Shown here: positions 45,855 through 56,029 of the stretch, in pieces
How the letters are laid out: every line of letters starts with the position of its first letter
How positions within the stretch are numbered: position 1 is the stretch's first letter
The notes under the pieces: model-generated
What the model saw: the letters and a program-made list of their open reading frames with translations, nothing else
Told to the model about the DNA's origin: nothing
Databases searched by the model: none
Program-made: the position numbers and the translations under genes
Source: Cryptomeria japonica
Taxonomy: Eukaryota > Streptophyta > Pinopsida > Cupressales > Cupressaceae
Length of the DNA: 64,000 bases
NCBI RefSeq assembly: GCF_030272615.1
Contig: NC_081411.1
Coordinates: forward strand, 217,076,154-217,140,153
Direction: 5' to 3'

Positions 45855-46310
45855 AGTGCCTAATGGAAAAATTGAATGTTTCCATATTCCCTTTTGAACT
45901 GAACAAAGTGATTGCTTATTTTAAGTCTTTGTTTGCTCTGGCTATAACAATATTGAAGATGCCGCTGAGACTGCCAGTCCTTGGCCTTTTGTTGAATGCT
46001 GAAATTGGAATCAATCCCAAGGGCTTTAAAGGATCTTTGATGTAACCAACCATTTCATGTTTGTCCTAGAACTTTCTTTTGAGAACTAGTATATGATCGA
46101 TCAAAAACAGTTCTAGTTTGTGGTTGTCACGAACATGACCATCCTCGAAGATTTTGTTATTGATCACCTTCCTAATTGCTGTCTCAACTTCATTTGTATC
46201 AATTTTGAAAATCCTCCTGAGTTGGATCAAGGTCTCCTTGGTCAAACAAGGGCATTTTTAACCAATGAATTGCATTTTGCGAATTGCTTTGTACGGAAGA
46301 GATTCTAAAT
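45855..46310 (-). pseudogene. Unidentified degenerate minus-strand coding relic
   Basis: One minus-strand frame reads like protein for about 140 codons with two to three stops (TAA near 46260, TAG near 46070, TAA near 45920). Segments include CLTKETLIQLRRIFKIDTNE, VINNKIFEDGHV and YIKDPLKPLGLIPISAFNKR. The composition (Lys/Glu-rich, then Pro/Leu) and low stop density set it apart from its surroundings. I do not recognise the family. It lies just left of the RE5 LTR and could be older retroelement sequence. Confidence 0.35.
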
Positions 46311-46432
46311 GACCAATTTTTGAAGAGAGTTGATGAAATCTTACAGATGTATTCTGTCTGTGGTTTTCCAGGTTTGAATGATTGTCATAGTACATCGTAG
46401 AATGGGTATCCCATGAAGAAAGAAGTAGTATT

Positions 46433-47173
46433 TGTTGATGTGTTTTTTATGCACATGCAAACACAAAATAAAATACCCAAAAGTATCTTATCCTCTCTTG
46501 AATAAAGTTTCTCAAATGCTGAAGATTGGCTTAAGGATCACTTGAGACAACTCCAAGGTTCATGAATGTAGGGTCACTACATGTGGATAAGCTTTGTTGG
46601 TCGTTGTGATTGCTGTTTCATCAAGGGGCATTTTTTGGTTACGAAAGATTTCATGAAGTATTTCGCGGATGATGTGCGGTGAAATTCCTTCCTAACACTA
46701 TTGAATGTTTGTCAAAAAAATGGCAAAAGATAAGGGTTTAGAGAGGTTCTAAGCTATCCTAAGAATGAATGGATGAAGAACGACATAAGTGAAACTCTAC
46801 TAGTCTTAGCATCGCCATTCAAGAACGAATCCACCAAAACTAGTGCAATCTTCTAAGGATATTTAGAGATTTTGAAATCATTACTAAGCATAAATACCAT
46901 TACTTAAATGCATATCAATGATTGAGCAACAATTGAACTTAAACAATTTCAAAGGTTCCAGTTGACCACACAAGGCTCACTTACAATCAGCAAGAGGCTA
47001 GTGGTATGGATAACGAGTTTCACAATACATCAAGTACAACATTCCATCATTCAATATAAATACTTAAACTAATATCAAAGATTGACTTTAGAAGATAAAG
47101 AACCATGCAATAGGCTTCAAAGATTGAATAGAAACACCATAACTTCAATGTTATATTAATCCAATGGCCAAAC
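46433..47173 (-). repeat. RE5 3' LTR, left fragment
   Basis: TGTTGATGTGTTTTTTAT...AAAATAAAATACCCAAAAGTATCTTATCCTC aligns with the start of the RE9 LTR at 60131, and GTGGATAAGCT is shared farther on. The fragment ends at CAAAC, the RE6 target duplication. Confidence 0.65.
47169..47173. other. RE6 target-site duplication, left copy (CAAAC)
   Basis: CAAAC precedes TGTTGGCTTGATG, and an identical CAAAC (54400-54404) follows the other end of the LTR. Confidence 0.75.
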
Positions 47174-47730
47174 TGTTGGCTTGATGATGATTCATCAATT
47201 GTTGTCATTGATGAAACACTCACACACACATATGATTATATTTGACTACCGGTGTAACTTGAATTGTTTACACTGTCAACCAGTATACTTAGTGGTTAAT
47301 CTCTAATCGGTACTCTGTGTTAACTGGTATGTGCATAAGAGACAACCTGTGGTTATACTAAGTCGGCATCATGATGGAGATCAAGGGGAGATTCAAGGAC
47401 AACGGTTCATATGTTTATTCAAACCGGTATTAATTGTTCCAACCGGTATTTGTTGATTTTTGTGATGAGTTACCAGCATCGACTGCTTGACGGCAATTTT
47501 TGTGATGAGTCATGGTTACTTGTCCAGATACACTGCACCTAGGAAATTGTGTTATGATTTCTTAAGGCCGACATGAAATCATTGTTAATGCAATAGTAGC
47601 TTCTGTAAGATAAGAATCTCCTAACTCATTCTGTTATTAGCTTATTCATCTATGCTATTAGATTATCTGATTCATGCTTTATATAACATTGATCATAATT
47701 ATGATATTGACAATTGGATAAAGATAGATT

Positions 47731-47768
47731 AGATCGACGACTTGCTTAACATAGTTAAGCGTCGATCT
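47731..47768 (+). repeat. Inverted repeat in RE7 LTR
   Basis: AGATCGACG and CGTCGATCT form perfect 9-bp arms, with inner CTTAAC/GTTAAG arms around ATA. The same structure is intact in the 3' LTR at 53075-53112. Confidence 0.8.
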
Positions 47769-47800
47769 AAATGCTATTAGTTATCAGACTTATTTACTTT

Positions 47801-48050
47801 GACACCGATTTACTATCGGGTGTGTCTACCGATCTGTTATCATCTACAATGACACCGATTTACTATTGGGTGTGTTTACCAATCTGTCATCATTTACAAT
47901 GACACCGATTCACTATCGGGTGTGATTATCGAACTGTTATTATTTGCAATGACACCGATTCACTATCGGGTGTGATTATCGAACTGTTATTATTTGCAAT
48001 GATACCGATTCATTATCGGGTATGTTTATAGATTTGTTATCATTTACACT
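47801..48050 (+). repeat. 50-bp tandem array in RE7 5' LTR, five units
   Basis: Each unit starts GACACCGATT, continues CACTATCGGGTGTG and ends ACAAT or GCAAT; CACCGAT/ATCGGGTG arms within each unit can pair. The 3' LTR has six units (53145-53444). A partial unit follows in both. Confidence 0.93.
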
Positions 48051-48096
48051 AGCACCGATTAGTTATCATCGAATGGATCGGTTGATATTGGTAAGA

Positions 48097-48169
48097 GTCA
48101 CGACCAAGTGACATCTTGGTCGGACATGTCCAAAAGACATGTCCGATCAAGGTGCCACTTGATCGTGAC
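48097..48169 (+). promoter_or_regulatory. Long hairpin next to the TATA box of the RE7 5' LTR
   Basis: Two 34-base arms (48097-48130 and 48136-48169) are inverted copies with four mismatches, two of which would be G-U pairs in RNA, around a five-base loop CAAAA. TATATATA follows eight bases later. Confidence 0.85.
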
Positions 48170-48177
48170 AACCTTAC

Positions 48178-48185
48178 TATATATA
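48178..48185 (+). promoter_or_regulatory. TATA box of the RE7 LTR
   Basis: TATATATA follows the hairpin and lies about 170 bp before the LTR end. The same box occurs after the 3' LTR palindrome near 53560. Confidence 0.6.
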
Positions 48186-48355
48186 CATCATTCAAAAGAA
48201 AGGAGATGACATTGAAATCGATACATGTTCATCCTCCATACCTGCAGCAAAAGAAAGATAACAATATTATTGTCATAGTTATAATATCAAAATTTTTAAT
48301 ACACCATCCTGCATATAACTTGTTCTTTAAATTGGAAATTGCAATAACATTTACA

Positions 48356-48368
48356 TGGTATCAGAGCC
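48356..48368 (+). other. RE7 primer-binding site (initiator tRNA-Met)
   Basis: TGGTATCAGAGCC directly follows the 5' LTR. It is the standard plant copia site complementary to the 3' end of initiator tRNA-Met. Confidence 0.93.
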
Positions 48369-48447
48369 AAGTTGATCGAACTTGAGGCTATTCAATTTCG
48401 TGAAACAAATTTAAGAACAAGATTATATACTACATCACATTTCTCCA

Positions 48448-49830
48448 CTGGCCAGCGCTATCAGATTTGAAGACAGACTCGGAGGTGGCGATGACTTTTC
48501 AGCCTGGAAATTCATAATTTAGATGATCTTAAAGGAGAACAAAGTGAATTCATTTGTTCAAACTAAAAATGACCAACCTGAAACTGAACCTGACAAAACA
48601 GCATGGATTGAGGGAAATGAAAAGGCAATAAAAATAATAGTTGATGGGGTGAGAAACAACATAATGCCCATCATAAGAAAACATCAGACAACCTATAAAA
48701 TGTTCAAAGCACTTGAAAGCACATTTGAGATATCAAATGCAAGTCAAACTCGAGCATTAAAACGAGAAATAAATCATATCACCATGAACAAGGGGGAGAC
48801 AATCAATGCCTACTTTATGCGGATATCAATTCTAAGAGATGAATTAGCAACTCTGGATTACGAAATCCAAAGCAAAAAGTTAACACTCATTGCTCTAGAT
48901 GGGTTGCCTAGTGGATGGAGCACATTCGTCCAAGGCATCAGTGCAAGGTCCAAGTATCCTAAGTTTGAAAGATTAAGGGATGATTGTCTCCAAGAAGAAT
49001 CAAGATTGAACAAGATGGGAATGAAACATAAGAATATAGATAAAGACCTACAAGTCCTAAACACTAACTCCACCAAGAAAAACAAGAAAAGGCAGTTTAG
49101 AAAGAGAAAAGGTCGTCAAGGCAAGAATACTTCAAAGAAGGACTTATCTCACATTCAATGTTATAGATGTGATCAGTTCGGACACTATGTTGCAAAGTGC
49201 CCGGAAAGAACCAAGAAACATGCTACATTTGCCAAAGTAGGAAAGACTAAAGGGAAAGATGACTCTGGAAAATATGTATTCTACTCAGCACTCACAAGCC
49301 AAGCTTCTAACAAGATCAACTCATGGGTGATTGACAGTGGTTCATCCAAGCACATCACAGGGTTCAGAGAAGTACTTGACTCCATGACAGAGGAGAATGA
49401 TGAGGACGTAACCATCGGAGATGACTCCACACATCCAGTCAGAGGAATAGGAACCTGCACCATCAAATTGAAGACAGGTATATCCTTGCGGCTCGAAGGA
49501 GTACTATATGTCCCCGACATCAAAAGGAATCTAGTCTCCATATCGACACTGGAAGATAACGGATACAGAGTGACATTCATGGACAACAGAGTATTGGCTT
49601 GGCCAAAGAACTCTTCAATCAAGAAGGCAAAGACCATTGGACAGAGACAGGGCTATTTGTATGAGCTGTGCACGGAACCCAACCTAGCCCTAATCCATGA
49701 AGCCACTAATGCAAATGAAGTTTGGCATAGAAGATTAGGCCATCTGAATTTTAGGGCTTTATCTTCAATGGGAAACCTTGTCACAGGTCTACCCAAGTTA
49801 AAGCAAGATCATTCAAGGGCATGCAAATGA
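48448..49830 (+). pseudogene. RE7 gag and protease
   Basis: The gag frame appears to begin at 48448, where CTG stands at the place expected for ATG (LASAIRFEDRLGGGDDF). A TAG at 48520-48522 follows; the frame is then open from ATG 48523. A UBN2-type copia gag region follows, then a basic stretch, one intact knuckle CYRCDQFGHYVAKC (49159-49200) and the protease active site WVIDSGSSKHI (Asp at 49333-49335). The GAG-pre-integrase motif WHRRLGHLNF comes last. TGA at 49828-49830 interrupts the zinc-binding part of the integrase N-terminus. Confidence 0.9.
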
Positions 49831-52379
49831 TGTGCCCTAGGTAAAAATACCAAAGGTACATTCCAAAATAGTACTAGGAAAACTAGTAAAATTCTAGAGT
49901 CAGTTCATTCTGATGTATGCGGACCTATGTCTGTATCCTCTCTAGGGGGATTCTTGTATTATGTAATATTTGTTGATGACTACTCTAGGAAGACTTGGAT
50001 CTACTTTCTGAAAAATAAAGAATCAGAAGAGATTCTCTCTAGGTTTAAAGAATTTAAATCACTAACTGAAAACCACTCAGGAAACAAAGTTAAGACCTTA
50101 AGAACTGACAATGGGGAGAATACACATCAGATTCGTTTAAAGAATTTTGTAGAGATAATGGGATTAAGAGGGAGCTCACTATACCTTATAACCCCCAACA
50201 AAATGGGGTAGCTAAAAGGAAAAATAGAACTATAGTCGAAGCTGCCAAGGCCATGATTCTAGATCAAAACCTTAACACAAATCTCTGGGCAGAAGCATCC
50301 AGCACCGCAGTATATATACAGAACAGATGCCCTCACTCCCATCTTGAAGACAAAACTCCTGAGGAAGTATTCACTAAAATTAAGCCAGATATCAGCCACC
50401 TTAGGATATTTGGATGTCCTGTCTATATCCATGTACCTAAAGAAAAAAGACTAAAACTAGAGCCTTCTGGAAAAAGATTGCTTGTAGGATACAGTGAAAC
50501 CTCCAAAGCCTACAGAATCTATGTACCTGGTCAAAGAAATATTGAACTAAGTAGGGATGTAATCTTTGAGGAGGACCTAGCCTTCAAAAGAGCTCAAAGC
50601 TTCATAGAACGTGAAATCCCTACCTCTAACTTAGATGAAGATCCTACTCCTGAGTTTCAGAGGGAGAACCTAGATGAAACTGAAAATGAAAATGAACACT
50701 CACCTAGAAATCTCAAGAAAAGACCACCATGGGCCACCAAAACAGTAGAAGAAGCTCAGGGGTTTGCTGCTCCTTCAAGAACCTTCAGAGAAAGCAAAAG
50801 GCCTAATAAATTTACTAGCTATGTTGCTCTTATGAATGATCTATCTAAAAACGAACCTGACAATGTAACAAATGCCCTTAAACATCAAGTATGGAAGGAT
50901 GCTATGTTTGAAGAGTATCAATCCATAATAAAAACTGATGTATGGGAGATTGTTCCCAGGCCAACTAAGAAATCTGTTGTTTCTTCTAAATGGCTTTTTA
51001 AGATCAAACATGCAACAGATGGCAGTATTGAAAAACATAAGGCAAGATTTGTAGCCAGAGGGTTCTCCCAAAAGGAAGGAATAGACTATGAAGAAACATT
51101 TGCTCCTGTAGCCAGATACACCTCAGTAAGGACTGTGCTAGCCATTGCAGCAGCAAAGGGATGGAAGGTACATCAAATGGATGTAAAGACAACTTTTCTC
51201 AATGGAGAGATATCTGAAGAAGTATACCTAGAGCAACCTGAAGGGTTTGAGATTCATCATGCAGAGTCTCATGTTTGTAGACTCAAGAAAGCTCTATATG
51301 GGCTTAAACAGGCTCCCAGGGCCTGGTATGAAAGAATTGACACATATCTATCAAAACTAGGCTTCTCTAAAAATGATGCAGATCCTAATCTCTACTACAA
51401 ACAGAATAAAGGTGATATGCTAATATTGATTTTATATATTGATGACTTATTAATCACAGGAGAAGATCACCTTATAGATCAATGCAAGAAAGAGCTATCC
51501 AAAGAATGTGACATGAAGGACTTGAGATTCCTTCACTATTTCCTAGGGTTGGAAGTATGGCAGAATTCTGATAACATTGTTCTAAACCAAGGCAAGTATA
51601 CCCTGGACTTCCTGAAGAGATTTGGAATGCTAAACTGTAGACCCATGACCATTCCAATGGAAACCAATCTTCATAAACTTAAAGAAGTAGCAACAGAATC
51701 ACCTTCTACTGACCCCACTCTATACAGGCAAATGATTGGGTCTCTTATGTATTTGGTAAATACAAGGCCAGATATCTGCTATGCAGTAAATGCTTTGAGT
51801 CAGTTTATGTGTGAGCCAAAGGAGATACACCTGGTTGCAGTAAAACACATTATGAGATATTTACAAGGCACCTTAAATCTTGGTCTCAAGTATGAGAAAG
51901 TTGATCTTAATCTACACGGATTCACAGATTCAGATTGGGCTGGAAGTGTGACTGACCGGAAAAGCACCTCTGGGTGCTGCTTCAGTTTGGGATCAGCCAT
52001 GATATCCTGGATCGGCAAAAAGCAGTCTTCTGTAGTGCAAAGTTCCATCGAGGCCGAATACATTGCAGCCTCCATGGCTGCCCGAGAAGCAGTGTGGCTT
52101 AGAAAGTTACTTGTGGGATTGTTTGGTGAACCTATGAAACCTACTATCATCCATTGCGACAATCAAAGCTCCATAAAACTTTCAGTGAATCCAGTGTTCC
52201 ATGATAGATCCAAACATATTGAGATCCCATACCATTATGTACGAGACATGGTAGACAAAAATGTGATCAAATTGGAATATGTTAGTACAAGAGAGCAGAC
52301 TGCAGATATTCTGACCAAACTACTTTCCAGAGTGAAGGTTGATCACTTCAGAAAGGGTTTAGGTATGATAGAAAGGTAA
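49831..52379 (+). pseudogene. RE7 integrase, reverse transcriptase and RNase H
   Basis: The integrase core has Asp in HSDVCGPM (about 49912) and Asp in RTDNG (about 50107). The third catalytic residue is changed: the GVAERKNRT-type motif reads GVAKRKNRT, with AAA (Lys) at 50214-50216. A one-base deletion in the G run near 50111-50115 shifts the frame just before it. RT is complete: FAPVARYTSVR, MDVKTTFLNG, LYGLKQAPRAWY and YIDDL (51435-51449). RNase H has DSDWAGS, SSIEAEYIA and HCDNQSS. The frame 50253-52379 is open to the natural end. RT and RNase H could thus still be encoded, but no functional integrase. Confidence 0.93.
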
Positions 52380-52911
52380 TTTGTTTTGTAAATAAGATGT
52401 TTAATGTGCAAACTTCTTTGTCATGTTGAGACATTCTGGGTTTTACCCCCTGTGTTCATATCTAAGAGGTGACGATCTCTCAGATTATGAACACTTGTAT
52501 GTAGACATCATAAGGTGACGATCTTATGATTCTCAAACCAGTTATCATGTTGGATCTTTGGTATGTCATAGATGTGCCATGATGGTGTTGTGATAAAACA
52601 TTTGAATAAAATGTTTGATATCACAACCTGGATAAGATGAGGATTTAACCATCCTCATATGTTTATCCTTAGTATTGCATGTTTAGGCAATACTGATATC
52701 ACGTGTTCAGGTGATATCTTGTCATAATAAAATGATGAATCTTTTATATCACATGGTTAGGTGATACTCTATGTCACATACTTAGAGTGATGTTTTATAT
52801 ATGTATCTTATGTCCTGATGGTACTTCATATCATATGTATAGATGATATATATTCTTGGAGATTGACATTATGGAAAAGAAATGTGATGTAGGTTACTTT
52901 ATCTATCTTCC
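52380..52911 (+). other. RE7 3' untranslated region with short repeats
   Basis: There is no gene. A loosely repeated motif of the type ATATCACATG(G/T)TTAGGTGATA, itself a small inverted repeat, occurs four to five times between about 52640 and 52850. Confidence 0.6.
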
Positions 52912-52926
52912 AAAGCTAAGAGGGAG
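52912..52926 (+). other. RE7 polypurine tract
   Basis: AAGCTAAGAGGGAG directly precedes TGTTAATGC, the start of the 3' LTR. Confidence 0.7.
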
Positions 52927-53736
52927 TGTTAATGCAATAGTAGCTTCTGCAAGATAAGACTCTCCTAACTCATTCTGTTATTAGCTTATTCATCTATGCT
53001 ATTAGATTATCTGATTCATGCTTTATATAACATTGATCATAATTATGATATTGACAATTGGATAAAGATAGATTAGATCGACGACTTGCTTAACATAGTT
53101 AAGCGTCGATCTAAATGCTATTAGTTATCAGACTTATTTACTTTGACACCGATTTACTATCGGGTGTGTTTACCAATCTGTTATCATCTACAATGACACC
53201 GATTTACTATCGGGTGTGTTTACCAATCTGTCATCATTTACAATGACACCGATTCACTATCGGGTGTGATTATCAAACTGTTATTATTTGCAATGACACC
53301 GATTCACTATCGAGTGTGATTATCGAACTGTTATTATTTGCAATGACACCGATTCACTATCGGGTGTGATTATCGAACTGTTATTATTTGCAATGATACC
53401 GATTCATTATCGGGTATGTTTACAGATTTGTTATCATTTACACTAGCACCGATTAGTTATCATCGAATGGATCGGTTGATATTGGTAAGAGTCACGACCA
53501 AGTGACATCTTGGTCGGACATGTCCGATCAAGGTGCCACTTGATCGTGACAACCTTACTATATATACATCATTCAAAAGAAAGGAGATGACATTGAAATC
53601 GATACATGTTCATCCTCCATACCTGCAGCAAAAGAAAGATAACAATATTATTGTCATAGTTATAATATCAAAATTTTAAATACACCATCCTGCATATGAC
53701 TTGTTCTTTAAATTGGAAATTGCAATAACATTTACA
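52927..53736 (+). repeat. RE7 3' LTR (810 bp)
   Basis: It is collinear with the 5' LTR. It has six 50-bp units (53145-53444) instead of five, and a 60-bp palindrome (53491-53550) without a loop where the 5' LTR has a hairpin with loop. ATCAT follows. Confidence 0.95.
53491..53550 (+). repeat. 60-bp near-perfect palindrome in RE7 3' LTR
   Basis: It is centred on GGACATGTCC with 30-base arms and four mismatched pairs. It derives from the hairpin of the 5' LTR by loss of 13 bp (one of two GACATGTCC direct repeats with the AAAA between). Confidence 0.85.
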
Positions 53737-54404
53737 ATCATAAGGCCTATATATTGACATCACAGTGAATTATGTTATGTGTGATATATGGTAAGTGAAA
53801 GTGTTATGTTGTGAGAAGTTAAGTTGCAGAATATGTAGAAGAGCAGTGTTGAATATGCTTAGAAGGATTTGATCAAGCAAGTATTGTGCTACTAGAACAG
53901 ATCAACCATTCTTGTTGTTTTCTAACCATTACAGCAGAATCAAAATCCCCTAACTGGGTAAGCTTTAACAAGCTTCAATTTATAAATCCCTTAACATGGT
54001 GATCTATTAGTTTGGATTCTAAAATCCTCCACCGAGGTTACTCCTAACAGGGTACTACTCTTAAGTACGAGCTTCTAATCAAGCTTTGGGATCTCTAACA
54101 AGATTCGCTCCTAGCAGAGCACTTTGTAGACCTTAACCGGTCAGTTATCTATTACTGCAGATAGTTAACTTGTGAGTTCCATCTCATCGTGGTTTTTACC
54201 TATTTGGGTTTTCCACGTACAAACACTTTTGTTATGGTGGATGCTTTACTTTTTGTGGATGCTGTTATATCATTTTGGATTACATGCATTGTGTTTAAGA
54301 GCTTTGTTAAGTTCATCTACCGGTTAGTGCTTAAAGTAGTTTGGTTTTTGGTGTCACTGATTCACCCCCCCCCCCTCTCAGTGCTTTTCAAGTCCATCAC
54401 AAAC

Positions 54405-54693
54405 AACAACAATTCTTCAAGTCCTCTTATCGCTCTTGACTTCAAAATCTGTGTCTCTCTATTCACTATTCTAGCACTATTAAATTCTACAAATGAAATG
54501 AGTGGAGTTTATATAATACTCTCAAATACAATGAAGGGCCGAGATCGAATGGAGATAAAGGGCCAAAAACTTGCCACCTAAACCCTAATTAGGGTTTGAT
54601 ACAAATTTTGAGGAAACATCCTCCAATGAGAAAACAAGCTGCCAAGTAGGAACATAACGAACTGTCTTCTAGAATCTTGTTTCCTTTCTCACA
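54405..54693 (-). repeat. RE5 3' LTR, right fragment (U3 side)
   Basis: It contains a minus-strand TATA-like TATTATATAAAC (about 54507-54518) and, about 65 bp upstream of that on the minus strand, the palindrome AAACCCTAATTAGGGTTT (54580-54597), which is also present in the RE9 LTR. The minus-strand LTR start TGTGAGAA overlaps the stop codon of the 3' ORF. Confidence 0.6.
54580..54597. promoter_or_regulatory. Telobox palindrome AAACCCTAATTAGGGTTT in RE5 LTR
   Basis: This is a perfect 18-bp palindrome made of two facing teloboxes (AAACCCTAA), about 65 bp upstream of the minus-strand TATA-like box. The same 18 bases occur in the RE9 LTR at 60968-60985, at about the same distance from its TATA box. 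Confidence 0.55.
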
Positions 54694-55844
54694 TTCCTTT
54701 CTGGCATTTAGGCAGAGACTTCAGCTGTTCCTCCATGTGCATAACCTCGTCGAAAGCTTTGATGACGACATTATCCCATTTAGGTTCGTGTTCTTGAGTC
54801 TTGCTGGCTAATACCACGAACTCAAGCATGTCATTCAATTGTTCTTTGGTGATCATTCCATTAGTCCCATGGAAGATAACTCTTATTCTTTCCTCCAACT
54901 CTCTAGCTTCTATATTCGTTCCAGGATCAATCTTCCTCTGCAAAACAATCTGTGCTACTTCCACCATCTTATCATGAATTCGGTGCATATCATCTTGAAC
55001 TTGACTACATCCGTTTCCAATCTCCTCAAAAATGATCTTCTTTGTGTGAAGTAGGCTGCTCCATTGTAGAAAGCTGGATGTAGATCCTTCTCTTCTTATC
55101 TTCTCTCTTGATAGGACTTCTCTAGGTGTTTTCCTTATTACTTGAAGTACTGGAATGATGACATCTCTAGCATGAGCAAATGCTTCGAAGGCCTCTATGA
55201 GGACATGAGTTCTCCCAAGAACCTTTATGACTGTATCTAGTGTCTTCATTATGCCCTTCATGAACTTGGTAACTCTAGTGTATGTATCCTCTATCCATGT
55301 ATCCATCAACTGTGCCGAATTTCTCATCTTCTCCATATGATCAACTGATTCTGGAGGAAGCAAAGGTGGTGGTGTGGCTGCTGGACTTTGATGTCTTAAT
55401 GGCTGCTGAAATTGCTGGACATAGTTCCTCCATGCACTTATCTCCTTTTCTAATTTTCTATTCTTTTCTATTTCAGCCCTCAACATGTCATTAACTGCTT
55501 TCAATGAATCAGTTGCATCACCTATAGCTTGCTCGGAAGTGAGTGGACCCAAATCAATAGTATCCATATCATACTCATCTGCTGTGATCTCATCTTCATA
55601 CTTATCAGCCCTTGGAGTAGCTATTTGGAACTTCCTTGATCCCGAATCATCTCTAATCACCTTGGACATTTTTGTAGCTTTCCTCTTCTTGGTGACTTCT
55701 CGAGTTTGGCTTAGAAGACTCCCTATATCATATGTTTTCTCTTCCTCAACTACTATCACTTCTTGAGCTAATCTTTCTTTTAGCCATTCCGGAATAAAGG
55801 ATCTGCCTTCTTGAATTTGTGCTTCTTCATACTATTGTGAGGTA
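54689..55844 (-). CDS. RE5 3' accessory ORF, alpha-helical protein (5' end truncated)
   Basis: The minus-strand frame is open from the RE8 junction to TGA 54689-54691; 356 codons follow the first usable start at 55759, and the coding sequence extends upstream to about 55833 (FIPEWLKERLAQE). It is related over its length to the RE9 3' ORF: IPEWLKERL versus IPDWLRERI; ITADEYDMDTIDLGPLT versus ITPEDYEITTVNLGKPT; RDVIIPVLQVIRKTPREVL versus RRIIPYLKIIRGLSQQDLV. It is predicted to be mostly helical, with a coiled-coil stretch (about residues 85-115) and a Pro-rich linker. No membrane segment is visible. The stop codon overlaps the first bases of the LTR and the polypurine-like AGAAAGGAA lies in the last codons. 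Function unknown. Confidence 0.6.
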
Positions 55845-56029
55845 TTCACACATCGCCCCATTGCAAATGGGGACCCCCACTTTTTCGCTTTCTAGGTTAG
55901 TCGTCTTAGCTTAGTCGTTAGTTGTTGTTGAGTCTTTGCTATTAACCTTTTGTTTGTAGTTGCTAAGGAGATGATCAAGTGAATGAAGTAAGGTTCAACA
56001 CTCCCTTTGCCCAGCCAAGACATAATCAC

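Larger units (their letters stand above)
47583..48355 (+). repeat. RE7 5' LTR (773 bp)
   Basis: It contains an inverted repeat at 47731-47768, a 50-bp tandem array at 47801-48050, a long hairpin at 48097-48169 and TATATATA at 48178-48185. It ends at CATTTACA. Confidence 0.95.
47583..53736 (+). mobile_element. RE7: Ty1/copia retrotransposon
   Basis: The element is 6154 bp with ATCAT target duplications (47578-47582 and 53737-53741), LTRs starting TGTTAATGC and ending CATTTACA, an initiator-Met primer-binding site and a polypurine tract. Domain order is gag-protease-integrase-RT-RNaseH, which defines Ty1/copia. The 3' LTR is 810 bp and the 5' LTR 773 bp; the difference is exactly one extra 50-bp repeat minus a 13-bp loss at the hairpin tip. 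It is the youngest layer of its nest but dead: one gag stop, lost start codon, a TGA, a one-base deletion and a catalytic integrase substitution. Confidence 0.95.
47174..54399. mobile_element. RE6: solo LTR (about 1.07 kb) split by RE7
   Basis: With RE7 and one of its duplications removed, 1067 bp remains. It begins TGTTGGCTTGATG, ends AAGTCCATCA and is flanked on both sides by CAAAC. The end has CACCCCCCCCCCC-CTCTCA, a C-run often found near LTR ends of plant copia elements. There is no primer-binding site or coding sequence between the ends, so this is a solo LTR left by recombination between the two LTRs of a former element. Confidence 0.75.
46433..55844 (-). mobile_element. RE5: minus-strand LTR retrotransposon, 3' LTR and 3' ORF
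   Basis: In plus orientation the LTR starts TGTTGATG (46433) and ends CTCACA (54693). It is split by RE6 and is about 1030 bp when RE6 and RE7 are removed. The 3' accessory ORF (54689-55844) lies next to it, followed at 55845 by the abrupt start of another LTR (RE8). The RE5 LTR is related to the RE9 LTR at both ends. The 5' part of RE5 with gag and pol is not in this window or was not recognised. Confidence 0.65.

Noticed and set aside
47801-53444. Regular 50-bp repeats considered as a CRISPR-like array
   Set aside because: The whole unit repeats without unique spacers and lies inside copia LTRs in a plant sequence.
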